DNA of 64,000 nt from JAPKZH01 sp963715635. GTDB lineage: Bacteria; Acidobacteriota; Aminicenantia; Aminicenantales; UBA4085. Positions 17,527 through 27,483 of this stretch are shown here, in pieces. Each line of letters opens with the position of its first letter. Positions within the stretch are counted from its first letter, which is position 1. The stretch covers positions 62,001 to 126,000 of the forward strand of contig OY970261.1 of NCBI GenBank assembly GCA_963715635.1, given 5' to 3'. The notes under the pieces are model-generated. The model did not search any database and was not told the origin of the DNA. It worked only from the letters and a program-made list of their open reading frames with translations. The position numbers and the translations under genes are program-made.

Positions 17527-19110
17527 CTATTGTTGATTAAGTTCGGGGAACTTTTCCGGCGGGCGGCGGTGTTTGGTGGCTTGCTCGTAGGCATAGGCGA
17601 TCCGGATGAGCGTTGGCTCGCTAAAAAGTTTTCCGACGATCTGCAGCCCCGCCGGCAAGTTTCCGTGGGTGAAACCCATCGGCACGTTAAAACCGGGAAA
17701 GCCTGTATGGGGCGGGATGATCTGGCTGTTATCGCCGGCCGGGCTTTCCATATCGCCCACCTTTCTCGGCGGGTTGCTCCAGGTCGGATAGATGATGGCG
17801 TCCAGGCGCCGTTCGTCCATCGCTTTCTCCACGGCTTCACGGAATTTGATGTTCCGTGGCTCGTGGTAGAGATCCTGGCAGAGAGGTTCGTTCTTCTCGT
17901 CCGGCGCCAAAGCCTGCTTTAGCCGGCGCTCAATGTAGGGCGCATACATCCCGGACTTGATGATCTCGGCCAGCGTCTTAAAAGGGACCGTCCCGCCGCG
18001 CGAGGCGAGGTACTGCTCAACGTCGTGCTTGAACATATCGCACCACAGGTTCTTTGTCAGCGCTTCGAAGTTTGGGATGACAAAAGGGTCGATGATCTCG
18101 GCGCCCTGGGCTTTCATATCCATGATAGCATTTTCGACCAGCGCTTTGACTTGCGGATCGGCCTTGGGCGTGTCGATGAACGTCCTGAAAACGCCTATGC
18201 GCGCTCCCTTCAGGCCGTTTTTGTCCAGAAATTGCCTGTAGTTTTTGGGGACTTTGCCGCGGCAGGCCTCGGTGATGGGATCGGCGGGGTCGTAACCGGC
18301 GATCACTTCGAGGACCCTTACGGCGTCCTCGACGGTGCGCGCCATCGGGCCGCCAACGTCGTTCCGCAGATAAAGGGGCACGATGCCGTCGCGGCTGGTC
18401 AGGCCCATCGTGGACCGGATTCCGACCAGGCAATTGTGCGATGAAGGGCCGCGGATGGAATTCCCGGTGTCGGTGCCGAGCCCCACTTCACCTAAATTCG
18501 CCGCCACGGCCGCGGCTGTTCCGCCGCTCGACCCGGCCGGGACGCGCTCGAGGTCATAAGGATTCCTTGTTGTCCCGGCGACCGAGCTTTCCGTGAGATA
18601 CGGGCTGAAGGCCCACTCCGCCATGTTGGACTTCGCCAAAATGATGGCGCCCGCTTCCCGGATCTTCCGGACCTGAAATGCGTCATCCGGCGGAACCCAT
18701 CCTTTGAGGGCCAGGGAACCGCCCGTCGTCGGCAGGTCTTTGGTATCGTAATTGTCCTTGACGATGACGGGGATGCCATGGAGCGGCCGCAATTTTTTCG
18801 TTCTTTTGATTTCCTGATCGAGGTCGTCCGCTGTCCTTAGGGCTTCCGGGTTGATAATGATAATGGCATTTAACTTTGTCGGCTGGTCGTAGGCTTCGAT
18901 GCGCTTGAGATAAACTTCGACAAGCTTCCGCGAAGTCAGCCGGCCCTCCCGAATAGCCCTATGGATTTCAGCGATGGTTGTTTCGGCGGCGGGGAAAAGC
19001 GCATTACTCTTTGGTGCCGCTGCGGGACTTCGACCAAGACAGGAAGTTACGAGGGCGGCGCTCAGAGATAATAGGGCCATGAAAGCAAGTGAAACAGATA
19101 ACTTTTTCAT
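17527..19110 (-). CDS. Exported amidase-signature lipoprotein
   Basis: A 527-residue member of the amidase signature family, which hydrolyses amide bonds with a Ser-cisSer-Lys triad. The Lys lies in VIVKDNYDTKDLPTTGGS and the Ser-rich signature in AGSSGGTAAAVAANLG, followed by GTDTGNSIRGPSSHN. The N terminus has a signal sequence ending in a lipobox-like LVTSC, so it is probably lipid-anchored in the periplasm rather than the tRNA-dependent GatA. Its ATG overlaps the stop of the upstream DUF5695 gene by 4 bp, so the two are co-translated. The substrate is not predictable. Confidence 0.88.
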   Translation of the reverse strand: MKKLSVSLAFMALLSLSAALVTSCLGRSPAAAPKSNALFPAAETTIAEIHRAIREGRLTSRKLVEVYLKRIEAYDQPTKLNAIIIINPEALRTADDLDQEIKRTKKLRPLHGIPVIVKDNYDTKDLPTTGGSLALKGWVPPDDAFQVRKIREAGAIILAKSNMAEWAFSPYLTESSVAGTTRNPYDLERVPAGSSGGTAAAVAANLGEVGLGTDTGNSIRGPSSHNCLVGIRSTMGLTSRDGIVPLYLRNDVGGPMARTVEDAVRVLEVIAGYDPADPITEACRGKVPKNYRQFLDKNGLKGARIGVFRTFIDTPKADPQVKALVENAIMDMKAQGAEIIDPFVIPNFEALTKNLWCDMFKHDVEQYLASRGGTVPFKTLAEIIKSGMYAPYIERRLKQALAPDEKNEPLCQDLYHEPRNIKFREAVEKAMDERRLDAIIYPTWSNPPRKVGDMESPAGDNSQIIPPHTGFPGFNVPMGFTHGNLPAGLQIVGKLFSEPTLIRIAYAYEQATKHRRPPEKFPELNQQ

Positions 19111-21902
19111 TGTTTGATAAGCTCTATATCCGCCGAGGGCTCGGAAACCCTAAACGCGATGATCGATTCCGTGCCGGCTTTCGCCATTCCGATTTTTCTC
19201 CCGTCCTGATAGACAATGTAGCTTGCTTTGCCCATCGGGAAAATTTTGAACATTGTGGCGTGGGCATCGCCGGTCCTGTTTTCCATGATGAAGTGGACTT
19301 TATTTAGGTTTTTATCCGTATCGATCCGGCGCCCGGCGGCAAAGCCATCGCGGTCGAGCTCGATCTTGAGCCTCTCCTTGGCCAGCACCGCGAAAAACCT
19401 CTGGCGCAGGCCGTCGCGCGGAATAATCGACAAGCCATCCCGGTCAATGGTCAATGCTCCTCCATAGGCCAGCCAGTCGAAGAGGGGATCGCGGGTCAGG
19501 ACCGTCGCAGCCGTCCGGAGTGCGGCGCCATATCCGAGATCGATTTCTCCATCATAGTGCCAGGCTCCTCTCGGCATCTCCTTGCGGATCCAGGCCCGGC
19601 CGTACTTGGCGGTCAAAAACTGCCAGCCGGTGGCGCCGTCGTTTTCCTTCCCGGGAAACCAGTAGCCGTAGTTGGTCTCGGGGCGGCCCGTGTTCATGAG
19701 CGACCATGAGCTTAGGAAGGAGGCGTAGCCTAACTGCAGCCAATCGTAGGGGACGGGCGCAAAATTGACGGCATAATCCAGGATTGCCCAGCCGCCCATG
19801 GCGGCCATGTAGCTCATTGACCCGGTATCGGATGAGGCCGTGAAGTCGGCGCCGAGCAGATAATAGGCTGTTTCGAGCCATCCCCGCACCGCCAAACCTG
19901 CCTTGAGCTGGCGGTCCATGAAAGCGCGCGAGTCCTCTTTCTTTACGAAGGGATGTGAATACCACTTCTCCAGCCTTTTATCGAACCAGAGGTTCGTATC
20001 CGGCTTCATTTCGTTGGTGGCGCCGTATTTGGCCAGGGCGTAACTCGACTCGAAGGCTGTCCGGTCAACGGCGTATTCCGACCGGAAGGGATATTTATCG
20101 TCATAGACGGAATACTTGACCTTTTTTTCCCACTCGGCACGCAGCCAATCCGCCCTGTCCTTGAAGCCTTCTTTCTCCAGCGCATCGATCAGGCTCAGGA
20201 TCACCAATTCGTTGTAGCATCCCCACTTGTATGTTTCGTACCAGGGAAGGATCTCGTAGGGATAGATGAAATAGGCCCGGGCCGTCTGATAAGCCCGCTC
20301 CAGATATCCAGGAGCGTCGAGGTATTTGGTCAGGCTCTGGTATTTTTTGGCGATCTCATACATATGGAAGTAGAGCATGACAACATGGGGGTAATCGTAG
20401 GAACGCCAGATTTTCATTTTATCAAGGTTGCGGTTTTCAATGGCGGCCCGCTTGACGGGATCGCGGCTGACCATCCAGTTCGGCACGCCGTAGATGCCGT
20501 AGGGATAGGGCGTTTCCTTATCCGTCCGTTGCAGCTTGCCCCAGACGAAATGTTCGAGGTAGTACTCCACCGCCGCGATCTCTTCCCTGACCGGGAAATG
20601 GACATTCTTTGAGGCGATAAAGGGGGCCTTGCATAAGGCCGGGTCGTCGCAGGCGAGCACGTAGCCCCACCAGAAATCGAACCCGTCGGTATTGTCCGGT
20701 CCCCGCAGGACTTTGTTTTTCATGTCGTAGACCGAAAACAGACCGTCGTACCATTTGGATGGATCTCGGTGCTGCTGGCGGCCAGCGATGAAACCGCTTC
20801 TCTTTTTGATCAGAGTTTCGAGCGGCTCGGTGGCGAAGAACTCAAGGTAAGTCTTGCGGCCCCCGTCATGGGTGATGGTCAGCAGATTCTCGCCCAGGCG
20901 CTTGAATTCCACCTGGTACATATGGTAGCCAGGCTTTTTCTCTCCCATGTCGGTGAGTCTCGTCTCCTTGGGAAATTCGGGCGTAACCGATTCGATCCTG
21001 GCTTTTGTATGGAGGGCGAATCGGGCCGAGAGGTCATCGGGCACCGTCATCCCGGGGACGACGCGAACATCGAACAAGCCCTCTCGGTAGAGAATCTCCC
21101 TGATCTCGTCGTAGGAGTTCGCCCACTGAAACCGGATCCCATAGCTTGCCTTGTTGTCCGGCGCGGCGGCCGGCCCGAGTTTCAAAGAGGTATGTTCTTG
21201 GCGCCATGACCCCCGCGTTTCAATGCCCCCCGTCAAGGACGAATGGACAAACGCCCGATAGCCACTCCGGCCTTCGCTGGCATAATATTCGAGCTTGGTC
21301 CCGGGGTGAACGGTGACGACGAGATATGGCGGCTCGCCGTTAGGCTTGACGAAATAAAGGAATGAGCCGTGGCCTGAGATGAAATGGTGCTTGGTGTAGC
21401 TTTTTTCAAAAACGACCTGTGGATTCTCGCCAAAGGGAAAACGCCAGGGCAGCAGGAAAGCTAAGTCGCCTATGACGACGGGAAAGTCCATGACCGTCTC
21501 TAGGTCGATCGTCCAATCAAGGACCGTGCCGTCGGTCCTGAAGCGCTGGACCATCTTCATCGGAGCGCCTTGGACGAGATCCGTATAGGTGAGGGAGCCG
21601 ACCTGCGGTTCGGCAATGACCGAGCGCTCGCTCGTGTAGATATCGAGCCAATCCCCTAGGCCGATTCGATATTTCAACACAGGCTCGCCGAGGCGCCCGC
21701 CCGGCGTTAAGAATTCGGCATCGGAGGGATCTTTGGGATTAGACAGCCCGGTTACACCCCGCCCGTCATAACTGAGCAGGAAATTCGCGTTCTTGATTTT
21801 GCCGGTCGCTGGCGGGCTTCCTTGAGCCGGTGGGGTCCCACCGCTGCGCGCGAAAATCGCGGAGACCATGAAAAGCGCGGAAAGGAAGTAGGCCTTTTTC
21901 AT
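19107..21902 (-). CDS. Secreted DUF5695 protein, glycosidase-like
   Basis: About 931 residues. It starts MKKAYFLSALFMVSAIFARS, a signal peptide, which is why the ATG at 21902 is preferred to an in-frame GTG at 21938. The sequence (LLSYDGRGVTGLSNPKDPSD, RYSNGGY-free beta-rich first half, then helical repeats such as LERAYQTARAYFIYPYE) fits DUF5695: a beta-sandwich followed by an alpha/alpha-toroid-like region resembling carbohydrate-active enzymes. No experimentally defined activity is known to me. It is the first gene of a two-gene unit with the amidase. A polysaccharide or glycopeptide substrate is a guess. Confidence 0.75.
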   Translation of the reverse strand: MKKAYFLSALFMVSAIFARSGGTPPAQGSPPATGKIKNANFLLSYDGRGVTGLSNPKDPSDAEFLTPGGRLGEPVLKYRIGLGDWLDIYTSERSVIAEPQVGSLTYTDLVQGAPMKMVQRFRTDGTVLDWTIDLETVMDFPVVIGDLAFLLPWRFPFGENPQVVFEKSYTKHHFISGHGSFLYFVKPNGEPPYLVVTVHPGTKLEYYASEGRSGYRAFVHSSLTGGIETRGSWRQEHTSLKLGPAAAPDNKASYGIRFQWANSYDEIREILYREGLFDVRVVPGMTVPDDLSARFALHTKARIESVTPEFPKETRLTDMGEKKPGYHMYQVEFKRLGENLLTITHDGGRKTYLEFFATEPLETLIKKRSGFIAGRQQHRDPSKWYDGLFSVYDMKNKVLRGPDNTDGFDFWWGYVLACDDPALCKAPFIASKNVHFPVREEIAAVEYYLEHFVWGKLQRTDKETPYPYGIYGVPNWMVSRDPVKRAAIENRNLDKMKIWRSYDYPHVVMLYFHMYEIAKKYQSLTKYLDAPGYLERAYQTARAYFIYPYEILPWYETYKWGCYNELVILSLIDALEKEGFKDRADWLRAEWEKKVKYSVYDDKYPFRSEYAVDRTAFESSYALAKYGATNEMKPDTNLWFDKRLEKWYSHPFVKKEDSRAFMDRQLKAGLAVRGWLETAYYLLGADFTASSDTGSMSYMAAMGGWAILDYAVNFAPVPYDWLQLGYASFLSSWSLMNTGRPETNYGYWFPGKENDGATGWQFLTAKYGRAWIRKEMPRGAWHYDGEIDLGYGAALRTAATVLTRDPLFDWLAYGGALTIDRDGLSIIPRDGLRQRFFAVLAKERLKIELDRDGFAAGRRIDTDKNLNKVHFIMENRTGDAHATMFKIFPMGKASYIVYQDGRKIGMAKAGTESIIAFRVSEPSADIELIKQ

Positions 21903-21967
21903 TGCTAGAGTTCCGACTTTTCTAACGCCCTCATTCACTGGCCTAGCAGGAGCAGTCTTTTTAACGC

Positions 21968-21996
21968 CCCCCTTGATAGGGCCAGGCAGAAGGGGG
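21968..21996. repeat. CCCCCTT/AAGGGGG hairpin
   Basis: A 7-bp inverted repeat (21968-21974 with 21990-21996) lies between the S9 peptidase stop and the DUF5695 start on the reverse strand. It resembles the CCCCCTT repeats inside the element at 37193-37384. It may stall or end peptidase transcription, but no U-run follows it closely. Confidence 0.35.
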
Positions 21997-22043
21997 ATTA
22001 ATTATGATTGTTTAAAAATCTTGCCGTCCCCCTTATTTTTTCT

Positions 22044-24149
22044 TTATTTGTTCAGCACCAGGTTCTCGATGAAGAACTCCATCATGCGTTCCATGCGCAG
22101 GCCGGAATGGCCGGCGTCGGGGCCGACCTGAACCTCGAAGCTCTTGCCCGCCCGCTGCAACGCCTGGATGAGCTGCATGGCGTTGGTGGGGTGAACGTTG
22201 TTATCCGCCGTTCCATAATAGATCATCAGCCGGCCCTTGAGATTATCGACATATTTCATGGCGTTGCCGGCCTCATACCCGTCCTTGTTTTCCTGGGGGA
22301 TCCACATGTAGCGCTCGGTGTAGATGCTGTCATACTGATACCAGGACGTCGGGGCCGAGCCGGCGCTGGCCGCCGCAAACGCTTCCGGGTGACGGAGGAG
22401 ACACATCGCGGATGCGTATCCGCCATAGGACGTGCCGAAGATGCCGACGCGCTCCTTGTTGAGGTAGGGGCGGTCCCAGAGCGACTTCACTCCCGCCGCC
22501 TGATCGTCCATCTCGACGACGCCCAGATGCATGTAGATGGCATCCATCGCTTTCTTGCCCAGGCCGGAAGATCCGCGCGTGTCGAACGAGGCGACCAGGA
22601 AACCGTACTCGGTGAACGGGCTGGGCGTCGAAAACCGCTCCGAGGCGCCGGCCCAGCCTGGCCCGGCGTAGACGCTCACCAGAAGGGGGTATTTTTTGTT
22701 CGAGTCGAAGGTGGAGGGAAAGTTGAGGACGCCGTAGAGATCGCGGCTTCCGTCGGTAGACTTGAATTTTAACAACTCGACTTTTTTCAGGCCGAGTTGG
22801 TCGAACTTCGTCATATCGCTCTTGGCCAGTTCGGCCACCGTCCTTCCCTTGGCGTCGATCAAGCGTGTGAAGGGCGGCTGGTCGTGGGTCTGGGCGGTGT
22901 CGATGAAATATTTGTTGTCCGGCGAGACACTGTCCCTGCTCACGGTGTGGTTGTAGGCCGGGTCGGTCAGGCGGATGTCCTTTTTGCCGTCGAGCCTGAC
23001 GCGGTGGAGCTGCATCATCATATGGTTCGCGCCGTCGCGGGCCATGTAATAGAGGAGGCCTGCAGCCTCGTCCACCTTGACGATGTTGGAGACTTCGAAG
23101 GGATGGTTGGTGAGCGTGGCCAGGAGCTTGCCGCTCAAGTCGTACAGATAAAAATTTTTGAAGCCGGTCCGCTCCGAGGTCCAGATGAACCGCTTGTTGT
23201 CCTTGAGATACTGCATGGGCGGGGAGTTCTCGGTCCAGCTCGGCGGCCATTCTTCGCGAATGATGACCCGGCATTTGCCTGTCTCGGGATTGGCCGCGGT
23301 GAACTCCATGATGTTCTGACGGCGGTTGGTCCGGTTGAAGAGCAGCTCTTTTCCGTCGGGGGACCAGGCGACGTGATAGGCGTAATGCCCGACGACGGCG
23401 TCCTCGAACGGCTTGCCTTCGCGGATGTCGACCTGAGTGATCTTCTTCGCCGCGATGTCGTAGATGTATATTTCGGCGATCGGATTCGGCTGCCCCGCTT
23501 TCGGATAGGCCTCGATATCGGCCTTGCTGTAGAGCTTGGTCTGTTCGAGCTGGAGGAAATAATCGGGCACTTTGCTCTCATCGAAACGGTAGTAGGCGAT
23601 CTTTTTGCTGTCGGGCGACCACCACATGGCCGAGTTCTGGTTCAACTCCTCGCCGTATACCCAGCTGGCCGAGCCATACTTGATTCGGGCCTTCTCGTTG
23701 CCCTCCGTCGTGACGGCGAACTCGTTCTTGCCGTCGGCATCGCTCAGCCGGAGGTTGCGGTCACGATAGAAGGCCTTGAGCTTTTTGTCCGGCGAAATCG
23801 CCTCCGTGAACTGCCGGCCCCGCTCCGGCATGCCGGCGGGACGTCCCATACCTTCGGGCTTGGTGGGAGGCTGGGCCGGGCCCACCTCGGTCGTTTTCTT
23901 GGATTTGATATCGTAACGCCAAATTTTGCCGTCTTTGGTGTACTCAAATGCTTTGCCCGCATCCTTCCAGGTCACCTGCTGCAAGGTCCCCAGCTTGACC
24001 GCGCCCTGGATTTCCTTGCTCATTTTCTGATACTGCTCGTAGCCGGGATACGTTTTGAGCCGATCCTGGGCGGCGGCAAACATCGGAAGGAGCAGGCTCA
24101 AAGAAAAAATGAAGAGAAAGAAAGCTATGCGTGTCCTCGTCTTGGTCAT
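22044..24149 (-). CDS. S9 family prolyl oligopeptidase / dipeptidyl peptidase IV
   Basis: A 701-residue exported serine peptidase. The signal peptide has an FFLFIFSLSLLLPM core ending AAA-Q. A beta-propeller with WD-like segments (AWSPDGKELLF, IRLTDPAYN) is followed by an alpha/beta-hydrolase domain. The nucleophile is in GTSYGGYASAM near residue 570, the acid in YGTADNNVHP and the histidine in DAGHSGL. It should release dipeptides or cleave oligopeptides after proline or alanine in the periplasm. A strong AAGGAGG precedes the ATG and the gene has its own promoter (24183-24211). Confidence 0.93.
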   Translation of the reverse strand: MTKTRTRIAFFLFIFSLSLLLPMFAAAQDRLKTYPGYEQYQKMSKEIQGAVKLGTLQQVTWKDAGKAFEYTKDGKIWRYDIKSKKTTEVGPAQPPTKPEGMGRPAGMPERGRQFTEAISPDKKLKAFYRDRNLRLSDADGKNEFAVTTEGNEKARIKYGSASWVYGEELNQNSAMWWSPDSKKIAYYRFDESKVPDYFLQLEQTKLYSKADIEAYPKAGQPNPIAEIYIYDIAAKKITQVDIREGKPFEDAVVGHYAYHVAWSPDGKELLFNRTNRRQNIMEFTAANPETGKCRVIIREEWPPSWTENSPPMQYLKDNKRFIWTSERTGFKNFYLYDLSGKLLATLTNHPFEVSNIVKVDEAAGLLYYMARDGANHMMMQLHRVRLDGKKDIRLTDPAYNHTVSRDSVSPDNKYFIDTAQTHDQPPFTRLIDAKGRTVAELAKSDMTKFDQLGLKKVELLKFKSTDGSRDLYGVLNFPSTFDSNKKYPLLVSVYAGPGWAGASERFSTPSPFTEYGFLVASFDTRGSSGLGKKAMDAIYMHLGVVEMDDQAAGVKSLWDRPYLNKERVGIFGTSYGGYASAMCLLRHPEAFAAASAGSAPTSWYQYDSIYTERYMWIPQENKDGYEAGNAMKYVDNLKGRLMIYYGTADNNVHPTNAMQLIQALQRAGKSFEVQVGPDAGHSGLRMERMMEFFIENLVLNK

Positions 24150-24182
24150 GAAAAAAACCTCCTTGTTTTATGGATGTCATAG

Positions 24183-24211
24183 ACAATATTTATTTTTTGG
24201 CTTATTGACAA
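24183..24211 (-). promoter_or_regulatory. Promoter of the S9 peptidase
   Basis: On the reverse strand TTGTCA (24206-24211), 17 bp and TATTGT (24183-24188). It lies in the 72-bp gap after the FAD oxidoreductase gene. Confidence 0.4.
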
Positions 24212-24221
24212 GCGATGAAAT

Positions 24222-25385
24222 TCATTTCAGCTGTTCCATAGCGGCGAACGTCCGATAGGGCGAAAGAAGCTCGAGCAGTTCCCGATCTTTGGCCGGAAGG
24301 TCGCCCTTGATGAGCTGGGCGAGCATCTCGCCGAGCCCCGGCCCGATCATGAAGCCCTGGCCGCACATGCCGACGGCGAGGAGCAGCCCTTGGACTTCCT
24401 TTGCCCAGCCGACCAGCGGGGCTCCGTCCGGCGTCATCGGATAAAGGCCGCGCCAGGTCCTCCTGACGCGGATGTTCTTCAGCCTTGGCATGATGTTCAC
24501 CATCCGGTTGGCCACCAACGGCAGGAACGAGCTCGTTTCCCTGGTGTCGAACCCCCAGATGCTCGGGTTGGGCGTGATACAAAAGATGACCTGTCCCGTG
24601 GCGTGCTGGAAGAAATAATAGTTTGTCGAGGCCTCCGTCGGATGGATGTCCACGACCATGGGGTTGAGGAAGCGGGCCACCGGCTCGGTCACGGCCCCTT
24701 CGTGGGAGTCCGGCCGAACGGGCACGTCGATTCCGGCCCATTTGGCAACATCCCCGGCCCAGGCTCCGGCGGCATTGATGACGATCTCGGCGCCGTATCC
24801 GGCCCGGTCTGTCTTGACGCCCCGGACACGGCCGCCCTCGATGATGAGGTCGGTCGCCGGCTCGTTGAAATGGAACTCCGCGCCCGCCCGCTTGGCGTGC
24901 GTGTAAAAGGCGTGGGCGGAAAGGAGCGGCGATGCGTGGCCGTCATCGGGGGAGAACGTGCCCCCGATGAGATCGTCCGGTTTCAGGTCCGGGATGATGT
25001 CGAGGAGCTGCTTTTTATCGAGCCAATCGATGTTGAGCCCGAGCTTTTTCTGCGTGATCAACAGCTCCTTCAGGGTTCTCTCTTCCCGCTCGGCATAGGC
25101 GACGAAGGCATATCCGCCCTTGTGCCATTCAAGGCTCTCTCCAGTACGGCTGTTCCACGCGCTGAAGATCTCCAGGCTCCGCAGGCAGATGCGGATCTTG
25201 GCCGCGTCGGAATGCGTGGCGCGCAGACCGCCGATCGCATGCTTGTTCGATCCCTGGCCGGCGCTCGAGAACTTATCGATGACAAGGGTTCGGATCCCCG
25301 CCTCGGTCAGGAACATGGCCGTCGGCGTTCCCACACTGCCGGCCCCGATGATGATGACGTCGAAGGACTTTTTAGAACTGCCCAT
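24222..25385 (-). CDS. FAD-dependent amine/imino-acid oxidoreductase (DAO family)
   Basis: About 387 residues, starting MGSSKKSFDVIIIGAGSVG, a Rossmann dinucleotide fold. Later segments GGLRATHSD, VINAAGAWAGDVAKWAG and RTWRGLYPMTPDGAPLVG are typical of the D-amino-acid oxidase / sarcosine oxidase beta-like family. The ATG at 25385 has AAGGA 8 nt upstream and lies 14 bp inside the 3' end of the next gene, so the two are coupled. It is probably the substrate-oxidising subunit of a heteromeric dehydrogenase for sarcosine, hydroxyproline, proline or an opine. Which one cannot be decided. Confidence 0.85.
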   Translation of the reverse strand: MGSSKKSFDVIIIGAGSVGTPTAMFLTEAGIRTLVIDKFSSAGQGSNKHAIGGLRATHSDAAKIRICLRSLEIFSAWNSRTGESLEWHKGGYAFVAYAEREERTLKELLITQKKLGLNIDWLDKKQLLDIIPDLKPDDLIGGTFSPDDGHASPLLSAHAFYTHAKRAGAEFHFNEPATDLIIEGGRVRGVKTDRAGYGAEIVINAAGAWAGDVAKWAGIDVPVRPDSHEGAVTEPVARFLNPMVVDIHPTEASTNYYFFQHATGQVIFCITPNPSIWGFDTRETSSFLPLVANRMVNIMPRLKNIRVRRTWRGLYPMTPDGAPLVGWAKEVQGLLLAVGMCGQGFMIGPGLGEMLAQLIKGDLPAKDRELLELLSPYRTFAAMEQLK

Positions 25386-27483
25386 GTTCCGTTTCCTTCT
25401 TGCCTTCGCAGCCGGCAAACGTGCCCAGCGACACCTCCATGAACAGGGGGCGCTTGGGCTGGTCCACGATTTCTTTTTCCGGAATGCCTTCCTCCCGGAA
25501 CAGGCGGTGGATGAGCGGGGTGCATGTCTTGGCGCCGCACGAACCCATACAGGCTCGGGTGACGGCTTTGATTTCGTTAATGTCGCGATAGCCTTGTTGG
25601 ATCAGCATTCGGATCTCGCCGGCCGAGACGCGCTCGCAGCGGCAGACGATGGTGTCGTCGGCCGTGCGCTCGACATAGCGGTCCATGGGTTTTGTGGCCA
25701 GGTCTTCCTGGACGCGGATGCCCGCGATCTTCTTGGCGTAGGCGCGGGGGACCTTGAGCTTAACCAGAACGGTCCGGTCGTTGACCTTGATCGCCCGGAC
25801 GCCGATGACCTCGACACGCCCGAGTTCGGCGCCTTCCGTGTCGAGCACGGTGACCGTGTCGCCGGCCTCAAGGCTGTCTTTGAGAAATTCGTAAGGGATC
25901 GTGACGGTGGGAAACTGGGGGTCTTTGCGATAGTCGACAAGGGAAACCGCCAGCCCCGGGCAGATCGTGACGCACTTTTCGCAGCCCGTGCAGCCTTTTT
26001 CGCCCTCTTTGACGGCGAAATAGGGCAGGCAGCGGATATCGTTCGAGTCGATATGGATGAGATTCTGTTTGCAGACCGTTGTGCACGGGTCGCAGGGGAT
26101 CTCCTGGATGCAATGGAGGACTGGGAAGACCCCGCGATCTTCCTGAGGATATTCTTCCGGGATCGTTTTCCCGGGCTTGGATCCGAGGATGGCCACGGTT
26201 TCGTACCACTCCGGCGATATTTCGCCCACGTCATGCCCCAGAGCCCGCGCGACCTCCAGGCCTTTGATTTTTCCCGAAAAGATGGCGGCCGACGCTTCGG
26301 CTATCTCCTCGGCGTCTCCGGCGGCGAAGGCCTTCACGCCGAATTCTTCCGCCTTGAGATAAAATTCGTTGACCGGATCGAGCCCGATGGCGATGAGGAT
26401 AGTATCGCAGGCGAATGATTGCTCGGTTCCCAAAATGGGCCGGAACCGTTCATCGACCTTAGCGATGGTGACGGATTCGACCGAGTCTTTTCCGTTGGCG
26501 CTGAGAATGGTGTGTGAGGTGTAGATGGGAACGCCGAACCGGTGCAGCTTGTCCTTGTGGACTTTGTAGCCGCTGCAGTCCGGCAAGGCTTCGACAAGCC
26601 CGACGACCGAAATGCCGGCCTGGAGCGCGTGATAGCCGGCGATGAGGCCGACATTCCCGCCGCCGACGATGAACAGCTTTTCGGCCGAGCGGACGAGGTC
26701 GCGGTTGACGAGAGTCTGGAAGGCGCCCGCACCATAGACGCCGGGGAGCGTGTTTCCCGGGAAGGCCAGAGATTTCTCCCGCGCGCCGGCCGTGACGAGC
26801 ATGACCTGGGGCTTGACGAGCACATAGCGCCTGCCTTCAGCTAGGATGCCCACCTTCTGGTCGCTAAAGACGGCCAGGGCTGCGCTCTCGAGCCAGATTC
26901 GCACGCTCGAGAATCCGCGGACTTCGGTCTCGAGCTTGGTCGCGATGTCGATGCCCCGCGTTCCCGCGTAGACCATTTCGTAGGAGCCGAAGAAACGGTG
27001 CGTCTGGAGGACAAGCTTGCCGCCCAGGCGGTGCTTGTCGTCCACGAGCAGAGTCTCGATACCTCGCTTGCCGAGCTCGATGGCTGCGGACAGCCCGGCC
27101 GGGCCGCCGCCGATGATCAACACAGGCACACTCACCTCATCGATGGAGCCCATCGGCACGGGATTTGTGGCTGGCGGGAGCTCGGGAAGGCCGTCGACGG
27201 GTTCGATCCGGGCTCCGGCGCGGACGAGTTCCATACAGGCTTTGACGGGGAGGCCGTCGGCCAAGACCAGACACTGGGCGCACTGACCGTTGGCGCAGAA
27301 GATACCCTGGGGAGCATGGTCCTTATGATGATAGCTGAAGATCCTCTCCCCGTGGGCGAAGAGGGCTGCGGAGATCGTCTCGCCCTTCTTTGCGCTGAGC
27401 GGCCGGCCTTTCCAATAAAACGTGATATCTTCGACGGCCGCGGGCGTCAAGATGGGATGCTGTTCGATGCGATAGACGCTCAA
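25372..27483 (-). CDS. Multi-domain Fe-S/FAD electron-transfer subunit of amine dehydrogenase
   Basis: A 703-residue protein combining four modules. An N-terminal 2Fe-2S ferredoxin-like domain has CANGQCAQCLVLADG. A pyridine-nucleotide-disulphide FAD domain has VLIIGGGPAGLSAAIELGKR and IVGGGNVGLIAGYHAL. A 4Fe-4S ferredoxin-like insert has CTGCEKCVTICPG, preceded by CDPCTTVC. A C-terminal BFD-like [2Fe-2S] domain has CRCERV and CMGSCGAKTC. This resembles the alpha subunits of sarcosine oxidase, hydrogen cyanide synthase and hydroxyproline dehydrogenases, with an added ferredoxin for electron export. The start is TTG with AAGGAGG 4 nt upstream. It is co-translated with the downstream DAO-family gene. 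Confidence 0.85.
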   Translation of the reverse strand: MSVYRIEQHPILTPAAVEDITFYWKGRPLSAKKGETISAALFAHGERIFSYHHKDHAPQGIFCANGQCAQCLVLADGLPVKACMELVRAGARIEPVDGLPELPPATNPVPMGSIDEVSVPVLIIGGGPAGLSAAIELGKRGIETLLVDDKHRLGGKLVLQTHRFFGSYEMVYAGTRGIDIATKLETEVRGFSSVRIWLESAALAVFSDQKVGILAEGRRYVLVKPQVMLVTAGAREKSLAFPGNTLPGVYGAGAFQTLVNRDLVRSAEKLFIVGGGNVGLIAGYHALQAGISVVGLVEALPDCSGYKVHKDKLHRFGVPIYTSHTILSANGKDSVESVTIAKVDERFRPILGTEQSFACDTILIAIGLDPVNEFYLKAEEFGVKAFAAGDAEEIAEASAAIFSGKIKGLEVARALGHDVGEISPEWYETVAILGSKPGKTIPEEYPQEDRGVFPVLHCIQEIPCDPCTTVCKQNLIHIDSNDIRCLPYFAVKEGEKGCTGCEKCVTICPGLAVSLVDYRKDPQFPTVTIPYEFLKDSLEAGDTVTVLDTEGAELGRVEVIGVRAIKVNDRTVLVKLKVPRAYAKKIAGIRVQEDLATKPMDRYVERTADDTIVCRCERVSAGEIRMLIQQGYRDINEIKAVTRACMGSCGAKTCTPLIHRLFREEGIPEKEIVDQPKRPLFMEVSLGTFAGCEGKKETEHGQF

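Noticed and set aside
22797..24182. 461-codon forward frame opposite the S9 peptidase
   Set aside because: Shadow frame; the reverse strand encodes a complete peptidase with catalytic triad.
25120..26418. 432-codon forward frame opposite the FAD oxidoreductase genes
   Set aside because: It crosses two real genes and their overlap, and has no recognisable motif.
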